A model generated the notes under the pieces. That model had not been told where the DNA came from and ran no database searches. It worked only from the letters and a program-made list of their open reading frames with translations. 64,000 nucleotides of DNA. It comes from Glandiceps talaboti (Eukaryota; Hemichordata; Enteropneusta; Spengelidae). A program made the translations under genes and the position numbers. This document shows, one piece after another, positions 63,773 through 64,000 of the stretch. The stretch's first letter is position 1, and every line of letters starts with the position of its first letter. The stretch lies in assembly GCF_964340395.1 (NCBI RefSeq), contig NC_135552.1, positions 10,857,194 to 10,921,193 on the forward strand, read 5' to 3'.

Positions 63773-64000
63773 TAAACACAGAAAATCAGCATACATTTTG
63801 TCGTCTATTTTAGCTAAATGTGTTATCTCAGCCTATTCCGCCCAATTGATAAACAGGCCTAAACATTTACACTACATGGTTACACCTTAGCTCTGGATGT
63901 ATATGCTGGAGGGAGAACGTGTCGAACCTCGTAGCATGAATTATTTAAAATTATATACATCCAGAGCTATAGTTAGACCATTAGTCTAGTTCCTGTACCT
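63773..64000. other. intergenic, no gene seen
   Basis: Contains an inverted repeat near the right edge (TAGCTCTGGATGTATAT at about 63888 against ATATACATCCAGAGCTA at about 63953), possibly a foldback element. Confidence 0.5.

Overview
This is animal nuclear DNA: spliced genes, intron-less core histone genes with animal-type 3' stem-loops, C2H2 zinc-finger genes, many microsatellites and short inverted-repeat transposons. The three identical H2A proteins (ending ...[11 protein letters not shown]) look most like those of invertebrate deuterostomes. A hemichordate is my best guess, but this comes from family recall and not from a search.

Left part (about 4.7-27.6 kb, minus strand): two neighbouring genes, here called A and B, that I reconstructed exon by exon from splice sites and reading phase. 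Both appear to encode single-pass (type I) membrane proteins with a signal peptide, a small ectodomain, one membrane segment and a long low-complexity cytoplasmic tail. They share a 29-nt second exon, a Trp-rich stretch just before the membrane, a phase-2 membrane exon whose first whole codon is Trp, and a Tyr-x-Thr-Phe-Ala-Ser motif in the tail. Gene B has seven small Cys exons in tandem (pattern C-x5-CC-x4-CC-x2/3-C), all phase 2-2, so any of them can be added or skipped in frame. Gene A lacks these repeats, but its tail carries about 30 copies of an 11-residue repeat and several SH3-ligand-like proline motifs. This pair is the best candidate for an undescribed system. A possible exon of a third member lies at 763-831.

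Middle part (27.6-38 kb): mostly intergenic and repeat-rich, with one H2B gene at 32.1 kb, a truncated H2A pseudogene at 36.6 kb and several copies of a short transposon with 9-bp target duplications.

Right part (38-64 kb): divergent H2A/H2B pairs at 38.3-39.5, 56.1-57.3 and 61.4-63.7 kb, and two tandem paralogous zinc-finger genes (40.0-43.4 and 50.1-54.3 kb). These zinc-finger genes have an unfamiliar N-terminal region, repeated SUMO-consensus-like segments and 9 or 13 intact C2H2 fingers. The two copies arose by duplication, and a transposon in the second has a matching empty site in the first. In the third histone pair the shared promoter is split by about 1.3 kb of foreign sequence, leaving the last H2B without its octamer and TATA box.

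All histone genes carry the canonical 3' stem-loop. Between the stop codon and that stem-loop they also carry a second small hairpin (GTATGC-N3-GCATAC), decayed only in the last H2B.
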